DNA of 64,000 bases from contig NZ_JAARZJ010000008.1 in NCBI RefSeq assembly GCF_014229245.1, forward strand, positions 62,001 through 126,000, in the 5' to 3' direction. Made by a program: the position numbers and the translations under genes. A model generated the notes under the pieces. The model saw only the letters and a list, made by a program, of their open reading frames with translations. It was not told the DNA's origin and made no database searches. Shown here one piece after another: positions 53,982-62,617 of this stretch; positions within the stretch are counted from its first letter, which is position 1; each line of letters starts with the position of its first letter. The stretch is from Listeria farberi. Its GTDB lineage: Bacteria; Bacillota; Bacilli; Lactobacillales; Listeriaceae.

Positions 53982-54725
53982 ATGATTAATAACTATATCG
54001 ATATTACGATTCGCTTATTAGAAAATATTCTTGATAATGAAGCCAACTACGTAAAAGAAGCCGGTGAAAAAGTAGCCGAATCTATTGAAAACGATGGCGT
54101 TATCCATTTATTCGGTTGCGGCCATTCCCACATTTTAACAGAGGAAGTATTTTACCGAGCAGGTGGACTTGCGGCGATTCATCCGATTTTACATGAACCA
54201 CTTATGCTTCACGAAGGTGCTGCTGCGTCATCTGTACTTGAGCGGAAAAATGATTATGCGAAAACGTTTATGGCTAAGGAAGATATTCGTCCGGGTGATG
54301 TAATGATTGTATTATCTACATCTGGTCGTAATCCTGTCCCAATAGATGTTGCTGAAATTGCTCGTGAAAAAGGTGCTTTTATCGTCGTTATTACTTCGCT
54401 TCAATACTCAGCTAGTCAAAAATCACGTCACGTATCAGGAAAACGTTTATCTGATACAGGAGACATTGTGATTGATAATGGTGCTGTTAAAGGAGATGCA
54501 GTACTAAAATCAGCAAACTTTGATATAGCATTTGCACCAACATCTACCGTAACTGGTGCAGTTATCTTGCAATCCATTTTTGCAGAAGCCATTGAAAAAA
54601 TGGTAAATGATAATTTCACACCACCAGTATTTATTAGCGGTAATGTCGAAAATGCCGATGAGCATAACAAGGCGCTTGTTGATAAATATAATGAGCGAAT
54701 TCCGTTACTTGGAATGAATTTATAA
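53982..54725 (+). CDS. SIS-domain sugar-phosphate protein
   Basis: 247 residues with one SIS domain: LFGCGHSHILTEEVFYRAGG, VLSTSGRNPVPIDVA and an Asp-rich C-terminal part. Related proteins are annotated as sugar isomerase-domain or phosphosugar-binding proteins; it could be an isomerase or a deaminating enzyme. GGAGAG lies before the ATG, which directly follows the aldolase stop. Last gene of the operon. Confidence 0.88.
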   Translation: MINNYIDITIRLLENILDNEANYVKEAGEKVAESIENDGVIHLFGCGHSHILTEEVFYRAGGLAAIHPILHEPLMLHEGAAASSVLERKNDYAKTFMAKEDIRPGDVMIVLSTSGRNPVPIDVAEIAREKGAFIVVITSLQYSASQKSRHVSGKRLSDTGDIVIDNGAVKGDAVLKSANFDIAFAPTSTVTGAVILQSIFAEAIEKMVNDNFTPPVFISGNVENADEHNKALVDKYNERIPLLGMNL

Positions 54726-54734
54726 AATTAGCTT

Positions 54735-54767
54735 CCCTAGGGTTTTTGTTTCCCTAGGGTTTTTTTA
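54735..54767 (+). terminator. Terminator of the lactonase/aldolase operon
   Basis: Two copies of CCCTAGGG (54735-54742, 54752-54759), each palindromic and able to pair with the other, followed by seven T. Confidence 0.85.
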
Positions 54768-54774
54768 GTATAAT
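54746..54774 (+). promoter_or_regulatory. Promoter of the SUKH gene overlapping the terminator
   Basis: TTGTTT, 17 bases, TATAAT. The -35 falls in the terminator loop. Confidence 0.55.
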
Positions 54775-54803
54775 AAAGTTATTAAGATTAGTGGAGGAAT
54801 AAT

Positions 54804-55616
54804 ATGCTTACAACAAGAAAAGCATTATATTATTTAGACAAAGGAAAAACAAAAGAGGCGATTCACTTACTTGAAACTTGTTGGAATCAAGAAGTGACTG
54901 CCGAAAATAGAAGAGATATATTTACAGCAACGATATTACTTAGCGATGTGCTATACCAAAGCGGCGAACGTTTTCCAGAAATCTATCAACAACTCATGTC
55001 AATTTTAGAAGAGATGAAAGATATAGAAGCAGTCGATTTCGAACGTGAAAAAGCTAAGCAAATTTTCGCCGAGTTAGATGAATATTTTAGTGAGGTAGGA
55101 ACATTTTTCCAAGGGAATAGTTTAGCAGAGCTTTGGCTGAAGTTTGACTCTGAAAATGACTATAAAGATGTGTACCCTACGCCACAAAGAGTGGCTGCAA
55201 TCGAAGCTGAACTAGGATATAAGTTACCTAAATCCTATATCTACTTAATGCGTCATACCCAAAATGGAGGTATCGTATCAACGGGCTCTGTCCCCACGAC
55301 AGAGCCAAGTTCATGGTCGGAGAATTGTATAGCTATTACTGGTATTATGGGAATAGGAGACCACGGAATATCTACAATAAATGGTATGCACAACACAAAT
55401 TTTTGGACAGAAGAATGGGGTTACCCCGATGTTGGTTTAGCTATTGCTGATTGCCCATCAGCAGGACATGACATGGTTTTCTTGGATTACCGAAATTGCG
55501 GAAAAACAGGCGAGCCCGCAGTCGTTCATATTGATCAAGAAGGTGATTATAAAATAATTAAGCTAGCTGATAATTTTGAAGAATTTATTTTGAGTTTGTA
55601 CAGAGAGGAATATTAA
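54804..55616 (+). CDS. SMI1/KNR4 (SUKH) domain protein with helical N-terminus
   Basis: 270 residues. The first 110 are helical and TPR-like (RKALYYLDKGKTKEAIHLLE). A SUKH domain fills about 120-268 with AIEAELGYKLPKSYIYLMRHTQNGG, GIMGIGDHG and MVFLDYRNCGKTGEPAVVHID. SUKH proteins often act as immunity proteins to nuclease toxins, but many are orphan housekeeping proteins, and no toxin gene is adjacent. Ribosome site GTGGAGGAA. Confidence 0.85.
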   Translation: MLTTRKALYYLDKGKTKEAIHLLETCWNQEVTAENRRDIFTATILLSDVLYQSGERFPEIYQQLMSILEEMKDIEAVDFEREKAKQIFAELDEYFSEVGTFFQGNSLAELWLKFDSENDYKDVYPTPQRVAAIEAELGYKLPKSYIYLMRHTQNGGIVSTGSVPTTEPSSWSENCIAITGIMGIGDHGISTINGMHNTNFWTEEWGYPDVGLAIADCPSAGHDMVFLDYRNCGKTGEPAVVHIDQEGDYKIIKLADNFEEFILSLYREEY

Positions 55617-55642
55617 TTCAAAAACAAGAAGGAGTGCGGCGG

Positions 55643-56629
55643 ATGGATTCAGAATATGTATTTGATAGCGAAGAAGCAACAAAATTATTAATGAAGAACT
55701 ATGAGTTAGTTAGAACAAGTGGCGTCAGTTTTATTGATAAGCGGATTCGATTTCTGATTGCTCGTCTTTTTGCGGGAAATAATGAAATCGTTCAACCTGA
55801 AAAATTCTATGAAATTAATAAAGAAATCAAACGACAACTAGGTATGTTTACAGCATTGAATGGCAATGTCCGCGCATCACTTGTCGGCTTACTGATGGCA
55901 AGTGATAATGCGAGTCGGGATAGTGTTAGCCAAGTGATTTCCAATTATAACACACTCATCGAAGCAGGCTTTAAACGCACGGAATACACCTATTTCGCCG
56001 CTTACTTATTACTAGAATCAGAAAATCCAACACTGACAGCAAAAAAAGCCAAAACCATTCACCAACTTTTCAAAAAAGACCATCCATTTTTAACCAAAAG
56101 TGAGGACGTAACAACAGCTGTTTTCTTAGCTAATCTTAAAGAAGAGAATACAGAAAAATTGGCTGAAGTCACAGAATACTATTTCCAAGAATTTGCCGCA
56201 AAAGGTTTCCGGAAAAATGATAGTTTGCAGTTTTTAGCTACAACAGGAACACTTTTATATGGTGAAAAAGATAGCAAATTTATTAGAAGAGTAGACAATG
56301 TGGTAGAAGAATTACGCCAAAAAGGTGTGAAAATCAAGCCATTACATTACTCAAGTATCGGAATTTTAGCATTTGTGATGGATGGACGTAAAATTGACTC
56401 TGGCTTGGTGAACTTCATTGATGACTTGCAAAATCAACCGGGTCTGCGGTTTGGTCGCGAGTTCGTAACAGCACTGGCAATCAGTCTTTATACAGAAAAA
56501 CAATCGGGCCAAATGAGCAAAGAACAATTAGAAGGATTAATGGTTAATGTGCATATCTTAATTGCGATGGAACAAGCAGCCGCAATGAGTGCAGCCGCAG
56601 CAGCAAGTGCGGCCGCGGCATCAAATTAA
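55643..56629 (+). CDS. DUF4003 family protein
   Basis: 328 residues from ATG 55643; AAGGAGTG lies at good spacing, and the GTG nine bases earlier is too close to it. Mostly helical, cytosolic, no known catalytic motif. The C-terminus ends in an Ala/Ser-rich run (residues about 310-327). The function is unknown. It follows the SUKH gene by 26 bases, probably as one transcript, and ends in a bidirectional terminator. Confidence 0.85.
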   Translation: MDSEYVFDSEEATKLLMKNYELVRTSGVSFIDKRIRFLIARLFAGNNEIVQPEKFYEINKEIKRQLGMFTALNGNVRASLVGLLMASDNASRDSVSQVISNYNTLIEAGFKRTEYTYFAAYLLLESENPTLTAKKAKTIHQLFKKDHPFLTKSEDVTTAVFLANLKEENTEKLAEVTEYYFQEFAAKGFRKNDSLQFLATTGTLLYGEKDSKFIRRVDNVVEELRQKGVKIKPLHYSSIGILAFVMDGRKIDSGLVNFIDDLQNQPGLRFGREFVTALAISLYTEKQSGQMSKEQLEGLMVNVHILIAMEQAAAMSAAAAASAAAASN

Positions 56630-56630
56630 T

Positions 56631-56672
56631 AAAAAAACTGGAAGCATAATAAGTAGGCTTCCAGTTTTTTTA
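56631..56672. terminator. Bidirectional terminator after the DUF4003 gene
   Basis: AAAAACTGGAAGC pairs with GCTTCCAGTTTTT. A-run and T-run flank the stem; it also serves the convergent phosphoesterase gene. Confidence 0.9.
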
Positions 56673-56676
56673 TTAT

Positions 56677-58017
56677 TTAAGGACTAACGTAATAATCATT
56701 ACTTTGTTTTGGAGGGACAGAACTACTTAAAACATAATCTTTTAAAAATGAATTAGGAGCACTATCCCATAAATCCGTTCCAGCCGATTTGGGTGGGGCG
56801 ATGCCTGCAAAGAAAGCCATGTTATTTAAAGCCATGGTATCGGCCATCTTTTCTTTATCAGTTTGACTATAGTTTTTATAAGATTCACTCGTCATTAAGT
56901 CCATCATAGCTTTATCATAACCACTATTATAAAAAGTCTCATAATCATAAGAATCAAAGTTAAGCAAATTTTTATCTGATGTTCCAGTTTCTTTTGCCCA
57001 AGACTCTATGTCCAATTTTTGAGATTGATAGGTGAACGTTTTGTTTTTTGCGCTGTAGGTAAGGTTCCCGTATTTATGGGGATAGACAGAAAGAGCGTTT
57101 GTCACAATATCAGTAATTTCTTTGCCATCTGAACTTTTGGCAGATCGGATGTTTTGGGTGTGAATATGCCCACTCAAAGAAAATTTCATATTGCCAGCTG
57201 TAAGAGCATCGATTACTTGTTGGTTGTAATTGATTGTGTAGCCCTTTTGAATAACATCATTATGATCGGTTAAATTGTGGTGCATAACTGGAATAAGTTT
57301 TACACCATTTTTTTTCGCTAAGGCGCTACATTCTTTAATCCAATCTAATGTGCCAGCTGTTAAACCACCTTCTGTCGTTGGGGAGCCTTGCTGCATATTG
57401 GTTTTATAAATAGCTGTATCAAGCATGAGGAGCCAAACCTTGGATGAAGGTGCTGCTAAATAGCTTAGCGAAAAATCATCTTCAGAAATAGCATCTTCGT
57501 AACCAAAATGATTATAAATTTTGCTGAAATCTGCTGGTGATACAGTATCGGTCGGTAATTGTTTGTCTTTCTCGAATTTTCGAGCCCATGGATTGTTTAT
57601 ATCGTGATTACCAGGAACAACAAATACTTGGGTACCTGTTTTTTCTACTTGCGCTAATTTTTTTGCTAATTCTTCATGGCTAGTTTTTTCGCCATTATTA
57701 GTCAGATCGCCGCTAATAATTAAAACATCAGCCTTTTTAGTTTCGACATCTGTTAAAAAAGCATTGGTTATTTCATCGCTATATGCCAATTGCTTTCCAT
57801 CACCAGCGGCTAGATATTTTTGGAATGCCCGCCCGCCATCAGTGAGTGATGGCGCAAAATAATGAACATCGGTCGTTTCAATTATTGATAAATCACGGTC
57901 TTTTTCAATCGGAGCAGTAATTTTCTTCGTTTCTTCACTTGCAGAACTACAGGCAACTAAGGTAAAAGATAAAAGAATAGGAGCGGCTATTTTTAAAAAT
58001 TGAATCACGTTAATCAC
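56677..58017 (-). CDS. Calcineurin-like metallophosphoesterase lipoprotein
   Basis: 446 residues. The N-terminal signal ends in a lipobox LVAC, so it is a membrane-anchored extracellular protein. Metal-site motifs are ETTDVHY, SGDLTNNGEK, PGNHDINNPWA, MHHNL and SGHIHTQN. The product of lmo2642, which I believe this is, was described as a cyclic-nucleotide phosphodiesterase-like structure. The start is a GTG with no good ribosome site; a second GTG four codons on is possible. It lies downstream of the dmkB gene and is likely a separate function. Confidence 0.88.
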   Translation of the reverse strand: MINVIQFLKIAAPILLSFTLVACSSASEETKKITAPIEKDRDLSIIETTDVHYFAPSLTDGGRAFQKYLAAGDGKQLAYSDEITNAFLTDVETKKADVLIISGDLTNNGEKTSHEELAKKLAQVEKTGTQVFVVPGNHDINNPWARKFEKDKQLPTDTVSPADFSKIYNHFGYEDAISEDDFSLSYLAAPSSKVWLLMLDTAIYKTNMQQGSPTTEGGLTAGTLDWIKECSALAKKNGVKLIPVMHHNLTDHNDVIQKGYTINYNQQVIDALTAGNMKFSLSGHIHTQNIRSAKSSDGKEITDIVTNALSVYPHKYGNLTYSAKNKTFTYQSQKLDIESWAKETGTSDKNLLNFDSYDYETFYNSGYDKAMMDLMTSESYKNYSQTDKEKMADTMALNNMAFFAGIAPPKSAGTDLWDSAPNSFLKDYVLSSSVPPKQSNDYYVSP

Positions 58018-58053
58018 GCTTTCATGTTTGTATTTTCACAAATTGAGGTAAAA

Positions 58054-58093
58054 TTTAGAACAGAACTCAGTAAGCAAAGAGCAATGTTCTAAA
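58054..58093 (-). terminator. Possible terminator of the eetA-eetB-dmkB operon
   Basis: On the minus strand TTTAGAACA pairs with TGTTCTAAA across a 22-base loop, followed by a short T-run. Weak. Confidence 0.4.
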
Positions 58094-58097
58094 TGTA

Positions 58098-59078
58098 TTA
58101 AATATCTCTATCTAATATGCTTTTCGTTAAGCGGTACATATCATCACGATATACGCCAGCTGGCAATTTTTTGATTTCACGAAGCGCTTTATTTGTATAT
58201 TTGTTGGCAAGTTTGAATGCCTGTTCGACACCCTTATATTTAGAGATAAGTGCTAAAACTTGTTCGGAAGCTTCATCAGTCATATCTAGTTTTTGAGAAA
58301 GAAGCGGTTCAAATTCTGCTAAGTGACCTTTCATTGCATAAATAAGGGGAAGCGAATAAATACCTTGCTTCATATCATTTAAAACAGGTTTGCCAAGACC
58401 TTCATCTGTACTTGTGTAATCCAAGACGTCATCAATAATTTGAAAAGCCATACCAAGATAATGACCAATATTATAACATTTTGCTACAGTCATACGTGTT
58501 GCTTTACTGCCAGTTGCACCAGAATAACAACTAAGGGCAAATAGTTGAGCTGTTTTGCCAGAAATACGCGATAAATATTCGCGAACTGTTACATCCATTT
58601 TATAACTTGTGCGCATTTGATCCAGTTCACCCATTAAAATCTTTTCGATATTTTTACTGTTAAATTCGATATTTTCAACGGAAGAAGTATGCGCGGATAA
58701 AATTTTAAAACAAATACAGAATAAATAATCACCTGTATAAACGGCGTAATTACGACCATATTTTGAATGGATAGTAGGGATGCCGCGACGTAATGGGGAA
58801 TCATCAACGACATCATCATGAATCAATGTTGCCATATGAAGCACTTCAAGCGCAGCAGCGATAGAAACAGTGCGGTCTTTATCATAGTCAGGACCAGCTT
58901 GAGCAGAAAGAAGCGCAAAAGCAGGGCGCAGTAATTTTCCACCGGCATGAATCAAATCTTTCACGTTTTGCTCTACATGTTTATCACGAATTTTAATGTT
59001 GTCTTCAATTGTTTGTAAGACTTCTTGTAAATCTTTGGAAAGTGCAGGATACTCATCCCACATAGCATGAAGTTGCAT
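58098..59078 (-). CDS. dmkB: Polyprenyl diphosphate synthase (DmkB) of the EET quinone branch
   Basis: 326 residues, trans-isoprenyl diphosphate synthase. First Asp-rich motif DDVVDD with RRG, second IIDDVLDYT, and GKLLRPAF substrate region. It makes the polyprenyl chain for a demethylmenaquinone used specifically in extracellular electron transfer in L. monocytogenes. It directly follows eetB (21-base gap). General heptaprenyl synthase activity is the alternative without context. Confidence 0.93.
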   Translation of the reverse strand: MQLHAMWDEYPALSKDLQEVLQTIEDNIKIRDKHVEQNVKDLIHAGGKLLRPAFALLSAQAGPDYDKDRTVSIAAALEVLHMATLIHDDVVDDSPLRRGIPTIHSKYGRNYAVYTGDYLFCICFKILSAHTSSVENIEFNSKNIEKILMGELDQMRTSYKMDVTVREYLSRISGKTAQLFALSCYSGATGSKATRMTVAKCYNIGHYLGMAFQIIDDVLDYTSTDEGLGKPVLNDMKQGIYSLPLIYAMKGHLAEFEPLLSQKLDMTDEASEQVLALISKYKGVEQAFKLANKYTNKALREIKKLPAGVYRDDMYRLTKSILDRDI

Positions 59079-59099
59079 ATTGAACTCCTTTTTTAAAAA

Positions 59100-59642
59100 T
59101 TATTTTTGTGCTGCTTGACTTTGTTTTGCATCAGCGAACATTCGCAAAGTTTGGACGTTTTTTAGCAAATAGTTTGCCGCAATCCCAACTGCGATTCCAG
59201 AAAGAATACCGATAAAAGATAATACTGGCAAATAAAGCATAACCGACCAAGTTCCTGCAATCCAACTTGCAATAACGAGTTGTCCGACATTATGTAAAAT
59301 CCCACCAGTAACACTAACGCCAATGATGCTCACACGTTTCGGTCCAAGTTGTTGTACGAGCCACATTCCAAGAAAACTCAAAATAGCTCCCGCTGCACTA
59401 TACATAAAAGTCGATATAGTCCCACCAAGCAAAGTGGATAATACTAATCTAATGCAGATTATCATAAATGTATCTTTTGCCGATAAGGTATAAAGCGAAA
59501 TACAAGTAATAATATTAGCAAGGCCTAGTTTCGCCCCAGGAGCAAATGCAAATGGAAACGGAATAGCCCGCTCGAGTAAACTAATGACTACAGCTTGTGC
59601 AGCCAAAAGTGCTATATATACTAATCGTCTGTTTTTTGTCAT
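59100..59642 (-). CDS. eetB: EetB, Gx-transporter-family membrane protein of EET
   Basis: 180 residues with about five membrane helices: AFAPGAKLGLANI, STLLGGTISTFMYSAAGA and ILHNVGQLVIASWIAGT are family motifs shared with heptaprenyl-diphosphate-synthase component I and ECF-S-like proteins. In L. monocytogenes EetB works with EetA in the transfer of electrons from the quinone pool to PplA; the exact chemistry is unproven. It lies between eetA and dmkB. Confidence 0.92.
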   Translation of the reverse strand: MTKNRRLVYIALLAAQAVVISLLERAIPFPFAFAPGAKLGLANIITCISLYTLSAKDTFMIICIRLVLSTLLGGTISTFMYSAAGAILSFLGMWLVQQLGPKRVSIIGVSVTGGILHNVGQLVIASWIAGTWSVMLYLPVLSFIGILSGIAVGIAANYLLKNVQTLRMFADAKQSQAAQK

Positions 59643-59674
59643 AAAAACACTTTCCTATCTATTAGAGGATAAGG

Positions 59675-60112
59675 TCAGGAAGAGATAATTGGGTCATCTG
59701 AATCGCCTGAACTCCCGTCGCTCGCTTTTACTTCAATCACTAACTTATGCGGAAGGCAAACGACCGTATCACCTTGTTTATCAATTGCTCCAGTCCGAAC
59801 ACATACCTGATCATTACAATTGGCTTTACTAATTCGAATTTCTTCTCCCGAAACCTCAATCGTGTTAGTATGTCCATCTGGTTGCTTCACATCAAAGCTT
59901 TCAGTCCCTTTATGTCCAGTGAGTGTAACGGTCTTATATTCTTTATTATCAACAGAAATAACCGCCACAAGCTCCTTTGTTCCATTTTCTGGAGTAGGTT
60001 CATTCGCTTTTACATATGAAAAAATAGCAATTGGTAAAAAGGAAAGTATACAAAGAGATAAAATAATTATAATATCCCAGCGTTTTACCATATAAAAGTA
60101 CTTTTTCACCAT
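59675..60112 (-). CDS. eetA: EetA, membrane-anchored NusG-domain-II protein of EET
   Basis: 145 residues from ATG 60112, set by GGAGG upstream; the longer frame begins inside the ribosome site. One N-terminal membrane helix (about 11-33) anchors an extracytoplasmic NusG domain-II-like fold. Three cysteines are visible, CNDQVC and VVCLPHK. It is required for EET in L. monocytogenes with EetB. First gene of eetA-eetB-dmkB on the minus strand. Confidence 0.92.
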   Translation of the reverse strand: MVKKYFYMVKRWDIIIILSLCILSFLPIAIFSYVKANEPTPENGTKELVAVISVDNKEYKTVTLTGHKGTESFDVKQPDGHTNTIEVSGEEIRISKANCNDQVCVRTGAIDKQGDTVVCLPHKLVIEVKASDGSSGDSDDPIISS

Positions 60113-60202
60113 ATTGCCTCCTTTCAAAATGTCATGTACAAATCCTATTTTAAAGGATAACGCCTAAATATAATAGGAAAAAGTTCATAAAAATAAACAA
60201 AT

Positions 60203-60262
60203 AATAAAAACGGAAGCACCTCCTATGCCAAAACTGGCTTTTGGATGCACTCCCGATTTTTA
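60203..60262 (-). terminator. Terminator of ndh2
   Basis: On the minus strand CGGGAGTGCATCC pairs imperfectly with GGAGGTGCTTCCG, then five T. It separates ndh2 from eetA. Confidence 0.7.
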
Positions 60263-60285
60263 ATTTAAAATTTTAACTAGCAAAA

Positions 60286-62172
60286 TTACTTGTCTCTGTA
60301 AACGGATCTCGGCTTACCGTACCACCAGTGACCAAGATGTTTTTGGAACCAAGGAACAGCCCAATAATCAAGACCAAATGTGCGTCCAGCGCCGTTTAGA
60401 AGTGCGATAGAAGCTGGTAACGCCCAGAATTTGTCCCAACCAAGCATAGCGCTTAGAGTGAACATTACTAGGAACCCAGCACTTCCGATACTTACAAGCC
60501 AAGTGAATAAACCAACTACCATAGCAAGACCAATTGCAAGTTCAACAAAAGGTACAACTTTTTGCATTACTAGAGCAACGTCAAGGTTTGGCATTAGAAG
60601 TTTCATAATCCATTCAAACCAACCAGGCATATGACTAAGAATTGGTGTAGTTACATTTGTCGCAGCGGCACCAGCAGCATCTCCAGCAGCTTGACTAGCA
60701 CCAGAAGTTGCAGCGGTTTGTAACCATTCAAATGGCATTTTGGAAGTTGTTGCTGTTAACCAAGAATCAGAACCAATCCCGTTAAATAGAGGTTTTAAAT
60801 TAGTAAAACTTACTTTATCCCATGTAGTTTCACCGTAGATTTTAGAAAGTGCTTCGTCAATCCAGAACCAACCTAGATATACACGTAAAGGAAGAACCCA
60901 AAGTACGTTTCCGTAACGAGAAGTCCATCCACGGAAGATATTACGGTGGTCTTTAATGTGGAAGAATTCGTGCATAATGTATTGCCACATGTAATAACCA
61001 CTGCGAATACCGAAGAAGTAATATAAGTTAACCATATGTTTCATTAAAATAGCGAACCAACCAGATAAATGCATCCCACCAAGGTGAGCAACACCATATT
61101 TAGCTCCAATAGAAACCATTACACCATGATATTTACCTTGGAATGGTTCTTTCTCGCCAGTACCGCTCATTTCAACGATGATGCTTTTCGCTGCAGTTAA
61201 TGCAGTTTGTTCAGCGCCTTCAACGATTTGTGGAGTTGGTTTGCCATCTTCATCTTCAAAGTAAGCAAGGTCACCAACAACATAAACGTCTTTAAGACCT
61301 TCTGCTTCCATATATTGGTTTACTTTCAAACGGCCTGCACGAGCAGATTCCATACCGTAATCTTTTGTATCAGAGTTAGCGCGAACACCAGCAGTCCAAA
61401 TTAATGTACTTGTTGGAAGCTCTTCGCCAGATTTAAGAACGATGCTTTCAGGTTTAACTTCAACAATTGCAGCGTTTTTCATGATTTCAATACCTTTTTT
61501 AACCATGTAACGTTCTGCTTTATCTGCGTCTCTTCTTTCAAGCATGTTTAGGATTGTTGGAGCAGCTTCTACTACTACCAGTTTAATTTCAGATGCATCA
61601 ATTTTGTTATCTTTAGCTAGACGATCTTTCCATTCTAAAAGTTCCCCAACCATTTCGATACCAGTAAAACCAGATCCACAAACAACGAATGTTAACATTG
61701 CTTTACGTTTTTCAACGTCTTGTTCGCGGGATGCTTTAGTTACTGTTTCTTCAATATGATTGCGTAATTTAACAGAATCTTCCCAAGACCAAAGTGTAAA
61801 GCCGTTTTCGCCAACACCTGGAGTCCCGAAATCATTAGGTTCTCCGCCCATACCAAGTACTAGGTAATCGAACGGATAGCTTCCGTGTTCTGTTGTTACA
61901 ACTTTCTTATCGTGATCTACATGTGTCACGTTATCAGTTACAAGATTAACTTTTGTTCTATTAAACAAACGACGTAAATCATATTGAATTGCAGTTGGTT
62001 CAACACGACCACCAGCAACCTCATGAAGTTCAGTCATCATTGTGTGATACGAATGACGATCGATTAATGTAATATTGACGTCTTTGTCTTTCTTGTATTT
62101 CTTAGCTAATTTCTTAGCAGCGTGTACACCTGCATATCCTGCCCCAATTAAAACGATATTCTTTTCAGGCAT
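60286..62172 (-). CDS. ndh2: Ndh2, type II NADH dehydrogenase with C-terminal membrane domain
   Basis: 628 residues from ATG 62172 (MPEKNIVLIGAGYAGVH), with GAGG six bases upstream. The N-terminal flavoprotein (about 1-400) has the FAD motif GAGYAG, the NAD motif GSGFTGIE and VVGDLAYFED. The extra 200 residues form membrane helices with a DoxX-like look, distinguishing it from ordinary Ndh. It feeds electrons from NADH to the quinone dedicated to EET. The pplA gene is divergent across a 445-base gap. Confidence 0.95.
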   Translation of the reverse strand: MPEKNIVLIGAGYAGVHAAKKLAKKYKKDKDVNITLIDRHSYHTMMTELHEVAGGRVEPTAIQYDLRRLFNRTKVNLVTDNVTHVDHDKKVVTTEHGSYPFDYLVLGMGGEPNDFGTPGVGENGFTLWSWEDSVKLRNHIEETVTKASREQDVEKRKAMLTFVVCGSGFTGIEMVGELLEWKDRLAKDNKIDASEIKLVVVEAAPTILNMLERRDADKAERYMVKKGIEIMKNAAIVEVKPESIVLKSGEELPTSTLIWTAGVRANSDTKDYGMESARAGRLKVNQYMEAEGLKDVYVVGDLAYFEDEDGKPTPQIVEGAEQTALTAAKSIIVEMSGTGEKEPFQGKYHGVMVSIGAKYGVAHLGGMHLSGWFAILMKHMVNLYYFFGIRSGYYMWQYIMHEFFHIKDHRNIFRGWTSRYGNVLWVLPLRVYLGWFWIDEALSKIYGETTWDKVSFTNLKPLFNGIGSDSWLTATTSKMPFEWLQTAATSGASQAAGDAAGAAATNVTTPILSHMPGWFEWIMKLLMPNLDVALVMQKVVPFVELAIGLAMVVGLFTWLVSIGSAGFLVMFTLSAMLGWDKFWALPASIALLNGAGRTFGLDYWAVPWFQKHLGHWWYGKPRSVYRDK

Positions 62173-62239
62173 ATGCTTCCTCAACTCCTTGTAAGTTTAT
62201 TCACAAAAATAAAATGAGTCCAAAATTCCCCACAGTATT

Positions 62240-62245
62240 ATTATA
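62240..62245 (-). promoter_or_regulatory. Putative -10 box of ndh2
   Basis: TATAAT on the minus strand, 67 bases before the ATG. No strong -35 is present. Confidence 0.45.
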
Positions 62246-62494
62246 ACCTATCATAGTTTAACAGAAACATCCTACTAATGTCTAGATAGTAAAGAACAAT
62301 TCTAATCTAAAAACCGAAAAATAGGACTTTATACAAATTTTATATATTTGAGCAGGCTAAAAGTCCTTGTTTTATCTAGGTTGTTAGACATTTTTGTATG
62401 CTATTTTGCTAGAAAATGATGGTTTTACCCAAGTTTTATATATCAATAGTCATTATTTTGAAAATTAGATGAATTATGTCTTTAGAATTACAGT

Positions 62495-62523
62495 AGACAA
62501 AAGCACGAGCTGGTGGTATCATT
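62495..62523 (+). promoter_or_regulatory. Promoter of pplA
   Basis: TAGACA, 17-base spacer with extended TGg, and TATCAT. The expected start is near 62530. Confidence 0.65.
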
Positions 62524-62537
62524 TGTATTGTAAAAGT

Positions 62538-62552
62538 GATATCGCTTTCGCA
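62538..62552 (-). promoter_or_regulatory. cre-like box in the pplA 5' region
   Basis: On the minus strand GCGAAAGCGATATCA matches WTGNAARCGNWWNCA at 13 of 15 positions. It sits just after the expected pplA start site, a typical CcpA roadblock position. Confidence 0.4.
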
Positions 62553-62617
62553 GACTATTCGTTTGTGTTCACGTTATCACAAAGAAGGTTTTAATAAAAC
62601 AAAAGGTGGGAGCAAAT

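Larger units (their letters stand above)
62173..62617. other. Divergent ndh2-pplA regulatory gap
   Basis: 445 bases. It holds a minus-strand TATAAT (62240-62245), an inverted repeat GGACTTT/AAAGTCC (62324-62330, 62360-62366) followed by TTGTTTT, a + promoter for pplA, a cre-like box and the pplA ribosome site. No small ORF with a convincing ribosome site was found. Confidence 0.6.

Noticed and set aside
54735-54767. CCCTAGGG repeats as a mobile-element terminal repeat
   Set aside because: Followed by a T-run directly after a stop codon, which fits a terminator; no transposase or target duplication.
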